NCBI GenBank assembly: GCA_016285215.1
Contig: JAEEQI010000027.1
Location: 1-18,959 of the forward strand
Direction: 5' to 3'
DNA length: 18,959 nt
From: Bacteroidales bacterium
GTDB taxonomy: Bacteria > Bacteroidota > Bacteroidia > Bacteroidales > UBA932
How positions within the stretch are numbered: the first letter of the stretch is position 1; each line of letters starts with the position of its first letter. Position numbers and translations under genes: made by a program. The notes beneath the pieces were generated by a model. It searched no databases. It had not been told where the DNA came from and saw only the letters and a list, made by a program, of their open reading frames with translations. This document shows, piece after piece, positions 15,984 through 18,959 of the stretch.

Positions 15984-18830
15984 GGCACCGGCCTTGCGGC
16001 CGTACTCATAGGCAACCGGGACGGGCTCTGACCAATTATTTCCAATCTTATACCGCACCATCATCTGGTCGCCCAGATTGAGTGTGCCGTAGTCGTCATT
16101 GTCACGGCCTGGTCCGATGGCTTTGTAACCGGTCTCGTTCTCCCCGGCGTGAGCCTCCACGATACCGCCGGAGATGGTGACATCGGCACCTTTTCCGTTC
16201 TCTCCGCCTCCGATGCCGGCACCTTCGGATTTACCCCAGGCATAGACTTCGCCCCCGGAGATATGGATGGTTCCGCTGCTCAAATCTTTAGCCCAATGGT
16301 AGCCGCCGCCGATACCTGCAGCATCGTCGCCTCCGTAGGCTTTCACGGTGCCGCCATAGATGTTTACGCCTTTGGGACCTTCGGAGTATTCACCGCCTCC
16401 GATGCCTGCCCCATTGTCAGCTCCGTGTGCTTCCACGTAGCCGCCATACATGGTAAAGTAGCCACCGTGGTGGATGGTATAATCGAAATTATTGCCGCAA
16501 TTACCAGAGCCAATGCCGGCCGCATCCGGACCTCCTTCGGCATAGACGGAGCCGTCATAGACGGTAAAATTAATAGGGCCTTCTGCCAAGTTGCCACCTC
16601 CGATACCTGCGCCGGCACTGCCATCAATGCCTCCGCCATCACCGCCATAGGCCCGGATATCGCCACCATAAATGACAATGTTACCTCCTTTAGCCCAATC
16701 GCCACCGCCAATACCGGCTCCATTATCTCCGCCTTTGGCATAGATTGTTCCGCCGTGTATTTCAATGAGCCCCGGTCCATCTAAATTAGGCGCATGTGAC
16801 AAGCCGCTTTCGCTGCCAATGCCGGCGGCAGTTTCCTGGTGCCCGTTGTTGTCGGCATGCAATTTACCCATGGAAGGACCGTAGGACTGGACGTGGATAT
16901 ACAGCTTATAAGCGGGGTTCACTATTATGGAATTGACATTAAGCTTGGCTCCGTCGCAAAGGACCAGATGCACATTGGAGCCATTCACCCGAAGGACGTC
17001 CCGGTTGACGGTTCCGCGAACCACGTAGAACTCGGGGTAACTGCCGGTCTTGCCGCCCATCCCAAACTCCCCGCTGCCGCCGGTTATCACTTTGTAATCG
17101 GCCTCACTGGAAGGAACAGAGCCGAGAGGAATACAATTGGAAAGAGTCTTCGGGGTTTTGACGACCTGCTTATTGACATCGTCCCAGCTGCACTCGATGT
17201 ATTGGAACGAGGTAAGGACATCCACTTTTGCCTCGCTTTCCGAAGCGGCAACTTGATACGCCTCCGGCAAGTTGGAGAAGAAAAGGATGGCGGGATCCAC
17301 CCCACTGTTATGGGCGTTGAATCCGCTGGTAAACGTACCGGTATTGTTCTCCATCTGGACGCCGATGCTGCTGCCGGCAAGACTGCCGGTAACCGTGATG
17401 ACGGCATTGGTTTTCAGGAAGAAATCGCTCGGCAGGTTGCCATCGGACGTGTTATCAGTTACCGTTATCTTCCCCTGCAAGTTGAGCGTGGCATCGGCGC
17501 CCTGCCAGATACCGCCGCCATTCATTTTGCAGGAATTGCCGGTAATGGTACAGCTATCGAGGGTAAGCGTGCCGTAGTTGCAGATGCCGCCTCCGCCGGT
17601 AACCGTGGCCCGGTTGCCGCTGAAGCTGACGTTCGTGAGCGTTGCCGTGGCACCGCTGTGGTTAAAGAGACCACCTCCGCCCCGCGGCCCTTCATGGTCG
17701 TGACTGGTGTTATTTGTGATAGCGCCGCCCGTCATAGCGAGCGTGCCCTTGTTCGAAATACCACCTCCCCGGTCATCGGCATGGTTGTCGCTGATCATAA
17801 CATTGTTCAGGTTAACGGTGGTATTGGTTTCAATATCCAGGGCTCCACCGTTGCCGCCCCAGCCGCCGGTTACCGTGCCGCTGCTGAGGTTAAGCGTAGA
17901 ACCGGTACGCACCACGATGGCCTGGCTTCCGCGGGATGCGCACCCACGGTTCAGCGTAAAGCCGTCCATATCAATGTTTACCGTCTTGCTGTCTTTGATT
18001 TCCAGCAGTTTAGTGATGGCAATATCGTTGGCAAACAAGATCTGAACACCTCCAGTCTGTACCGCCGTCGTGAGTTCAGCTTCGTTATGAACGACAACGA
18101 CATCTGTCTTTGACAGTTTCGCGGTAATGTTGTAGTAGCGGCCGGCCGAAAGCGAAACACCGTCTTTATTGAGCTCGTAGACATCGTTCTCCACCAGCGC
18201 CTTCAGGGAAATGCTTTGGGAGGAAAGGGCTGGAACAGCCACATAGAATTCGTTTTGGGCCGAGGCAGGAGTTACCCGGATGACCTGATCCGGAAGGGTT
18301 ATCATCAGAGCGCTGGCACTGATATCGGCCGTGTTGTCCGCGTTCCTTAAATCGAACTTGACAATCGCCTGCTGGTTCTGGAAGGTGGCCTTGTCGGTAG
18401 TGACAGTACCCCCTTCTATGTTTGTAACGGTAACATTGGCCACGGCATAGTCGCAGTTAGCGGCAATATACTGGATGGTGCCGTCCTGGCTGGCATAGCT
18501 GGGATTTAGGAACCGGAGCGTGAACTTATCATCCTCCTTAATCTCCCCCTTAATCTCGCCGGTAAGCTTGGTGCTCTGGCCGGCAGTCTGGGCCGTGAGC
18601 GTACCCAAAAGGAGTTCTCCTCTGAACACGCGAACCGTCTCTCCTTCGGCCCAAGTGGCCTTCAGGGCGGTACCGGCTATATTCAGCGCTTTGGTATCCT
18701 TGCCAGCTGGAACGGATAGCGTGTAGGTGAGTGCTTCCTGTACAGGCTGTTCAAGCTGCACGGGAACATCCGCCTCCTTGGCACAGGAGACCAAAAGGAT
18801 GAGAGTTAAGAAAGAAAAACACTTCTTCAT
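15903..18830 (-). CDS. Mosaic surface lipoprotein: fimbrillin-like head, two beta-helix regions, Cys/His tail
   Basis: This 975-residue protein starts with a lipoprotein signal (FLTLILLVSC, Cys16) followed by AKEAD, suggesting export to the cell surface. Residues about 17-240 resemble fimbrillin/Mfa-like domains (FQNQQAIVKFDL, closing with GRYYNITAKLSK). Residues about 250-460 form a right-handed beta-helix with PMP-like repeats: xxxN turns such as FSGN, ITGN and ISDN alternating with GGGI or GGGL. After a less repetitive stretch, residues about 675-915 contain seven AGIG(G/S) repeats plus a degenerate eighth, a second beta-helix. The last 16 residues are CTHPGYTAETCPYHKH (Cys960, His962, Cys970, His973, His975). 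I infer an adhesin or matrix-binding surface protein; no enzyme motif is visible. A second gene with the same tail ends 12 nt upstream. The protein is not a recognised named gene. Confidence 0.85.
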   Translation of the reverse strand: MKKCFSFLTLILLVSCAKEADVPVQLEQPVQEALTYTLSVPAGKDTKALNIAGTALKATWAEGETVRVFRGELLLGTLTAQTAGQSTKLTGEIKGEIKEDDKFTLRFLNPSYASQDGTIQYIAANCDYAVANVTVTNIEGGTVTTDKATFQNQQAIVKFDLRNADNTADISASALMITLPDQVIRVTPASAQNEFYVAVPALSSQSISLKALVENDVYELNKDGVSLSAGRYYNITAKLSKTDVVVVHNEAELTTAVQTGGVQILFANDIAITKLLEIKDSKTVNIDMDGFTLNRGCASRGSQAIVVRTGSTLNLSSGTVTGGWGGNGGALDIETNTTVNLNNVMISDNHADDRGGGISNKGTLAMTGGAITNNTSHDHEGPRGGGGLFNHSGATATLTNVSFSGNRATVTGGGGICNYGTLTLDSCTITGNSCKMNGGGIWQGADATLNLQGKITVTDNTSDGNLPSDFFLKTNAVITVTGSLAGSSIGVQMENNTGTFTSGFNAHNSGVDPAILFFSNLPEAYQVAASESEAKVDVLTSFQYIECSWDDVNKQVVKTPKTLSNCIPLGSVPSSEADYKVITGGSGEFGMGGKTGSYPEFYVVRGTVNRDVLRVNGSNVHLVLCDGAKLNVNSIIVNPAYKLYIHVQSYGPSMGKLHADNNGHQETAAGIGSESGLSHAPNLDGPGLIEIHGGTIYAKGGDNGAGIGGGDWAKGGNIVIYGGDIRAYGGDGGGIDGSAGAGIGGGNLAEGPINFTVYDGSVYAEGGPDAAGIGSGNCGNNFDYTIHHGGYFTMYGGYVEAHGADNGAGIGGGEYSEGPKGVNIYGGTVKAYGGDDAAGIGGGYHWAKDLSSGTIHISGGEVYAWGKSEGAGIGGGENGKGADVTISGGIVEAHAGENETGYKAIGPGRDNDDYGTLNLGDQMMVRYKIGNNWSEPVPVAYEYGRKAGAWYHTEARVEPCTHPGYTAETCPYHKH
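16080..16830 (-). repeat. Coding repeat array encoding AGIGGG beta-helix coils
   Basis: Within the large lipoprotein gene, units of about 90-106 nt recur, each encoding a pattern like (I/V)xGGx(I/V)xAxGGxxxAGIGGG. AGIG occurs seven times, and the last unit is degenerate (YKAIGPG). Units have diverged in DNA sequence, so this is an old, selected protein repeat and not a recent slippage array. Confidence 0.8.
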
Positions 18831-18842
18831 ATTGTATTGACT

Positions 18843-18923
18843 TTAATGCTTGTGATAGGGACAAGTCTCGGCGGTGTAGCCGGGATGCGTGCAGGGCTCA
18901 ATTCGGGCCTGGGTGCGGTACCA
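18843..18923 (-). repeat. Tail-coding duplicate, copy in the upstream partial gene
   Basis: Partner of the segment at 15903-15983. Of about 16 mismatches, about 11 are synonymous and only three residues differ (H/R, E/Q, V/I) before a fully identical stretch of 18 residues. Confidence 0.8.
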
Positions 18924-18959
18924 GCAGTAGTCTTTTCGCTCATTGGCCGGATAGGGACC
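18843..18959 (-). CDS. C-terminal end of a paralogous surface protein (partial; 5' part outside the window)
   Basis: Only the last 38 codons and the TAA stop are in the window. The translated end reads CWYRTQARI followed by EPCTHPGYTAETCPYHKH, almost identical to the C-terminus of the 975-residue lipoprotein downstream. The stop is 12 nt before that gene's ATG, so the two are tandem and probably cotranscribed. What lies before the tail is unknown; a lipoprotein with beta-helix repeats is a reasonable guess by analogy. The shared tail is more likely a functional module than leftover duplication because most base differences are silent. Confidence 0.8.
   Translation of the reverse strand, partial: GPYPANERKDYCWYRTQARIEPCTHPGYTAETCPYHKH

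Noticed and set aside
16080..16830. Regularly spaced short repeats that could suggest a CRISPR array or minisatellite
   Set aside because: Unit lengths vary by multiples of 3, the copies differ in silent positions and they encode AGIGGG beta-helix coils in frame.
16839..18113. Plus-strand open frame of 424 codons opposite the large lipoprotein gene
   Set aside because: Antisense shadow of a repetitive coding region; the minus-strand frame has a lipobox and clear domain repeats.

Overview
The window looks like a chromosomal segment from a Bacteroidales member (phylum Bacteroidota) with moderately high GC. The evidence is a SusC/SusD outer-membrane pair, a hybrid two-component system (HTCS) regulator, a fimbrillin-type lipoprotein, lipoboxes followed by acidic residues, and promoter elements of the Bacteroides TAnnTTTG type instead of the usual -10 box. 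The sequence alone does not fix the genus. No rRNA, tRNA, CRISPR array, transposase or phage gene was seen.

Left part (1-11108) is a compact polysaccharide-utilisation-like locus. On the minus strand, in transcription order, are a secreted histidine acid phosphatase (5893-7167), a SusC-like TonB-dependent transporter (2681-5860), a SusD-like surface lipoprotein (897-2666) and a GH3 glycoside hydrolase cut by the window edge (1-893). The gaps are only 32, 14 and 3 nt, so this is almost certainly one operon. Divergent from it is a full HTCS sensor/regulator (7257-11108). The short divergent region carries matching -7 elements for both directions and a perfect 10-bp direct repeat. Inferred logic: the HTCS periplasmic propeller senses a glycan fragment and activates the operon, SusCD imports the ligand, and the GH3 and phosphatase process it in the periplasm. 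The phosphatase as first gene is the unusual part.

Middle part (11109-15887) is housekeeping-like: a large MscS-family mechanosensitive channel on the plus strand, converging within 8 nt on a cytidylate-kinase-like protein, and then a sodium:neurotransmitter-symporter-family transporter (both minus strand).

Right part (15903-18959) holds a 975-residue lipoprotein built as a mosaic: a fimbrillin-like head, a PMP-like beta-helix with GGG(I/L) and xxxN motifs, a second beta-helix with AGIGGG repeats, and a Cys/His-rich C-terminal tail. Twelve nt upstream is the 3' end of another gene encoding almost the same tail, so these are tandem members of a surface-protein family. The NSS transporter follows 15 nt behind the lipoprotein. 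This tandem family and its conserved tail are the best candidates for something poorly described.
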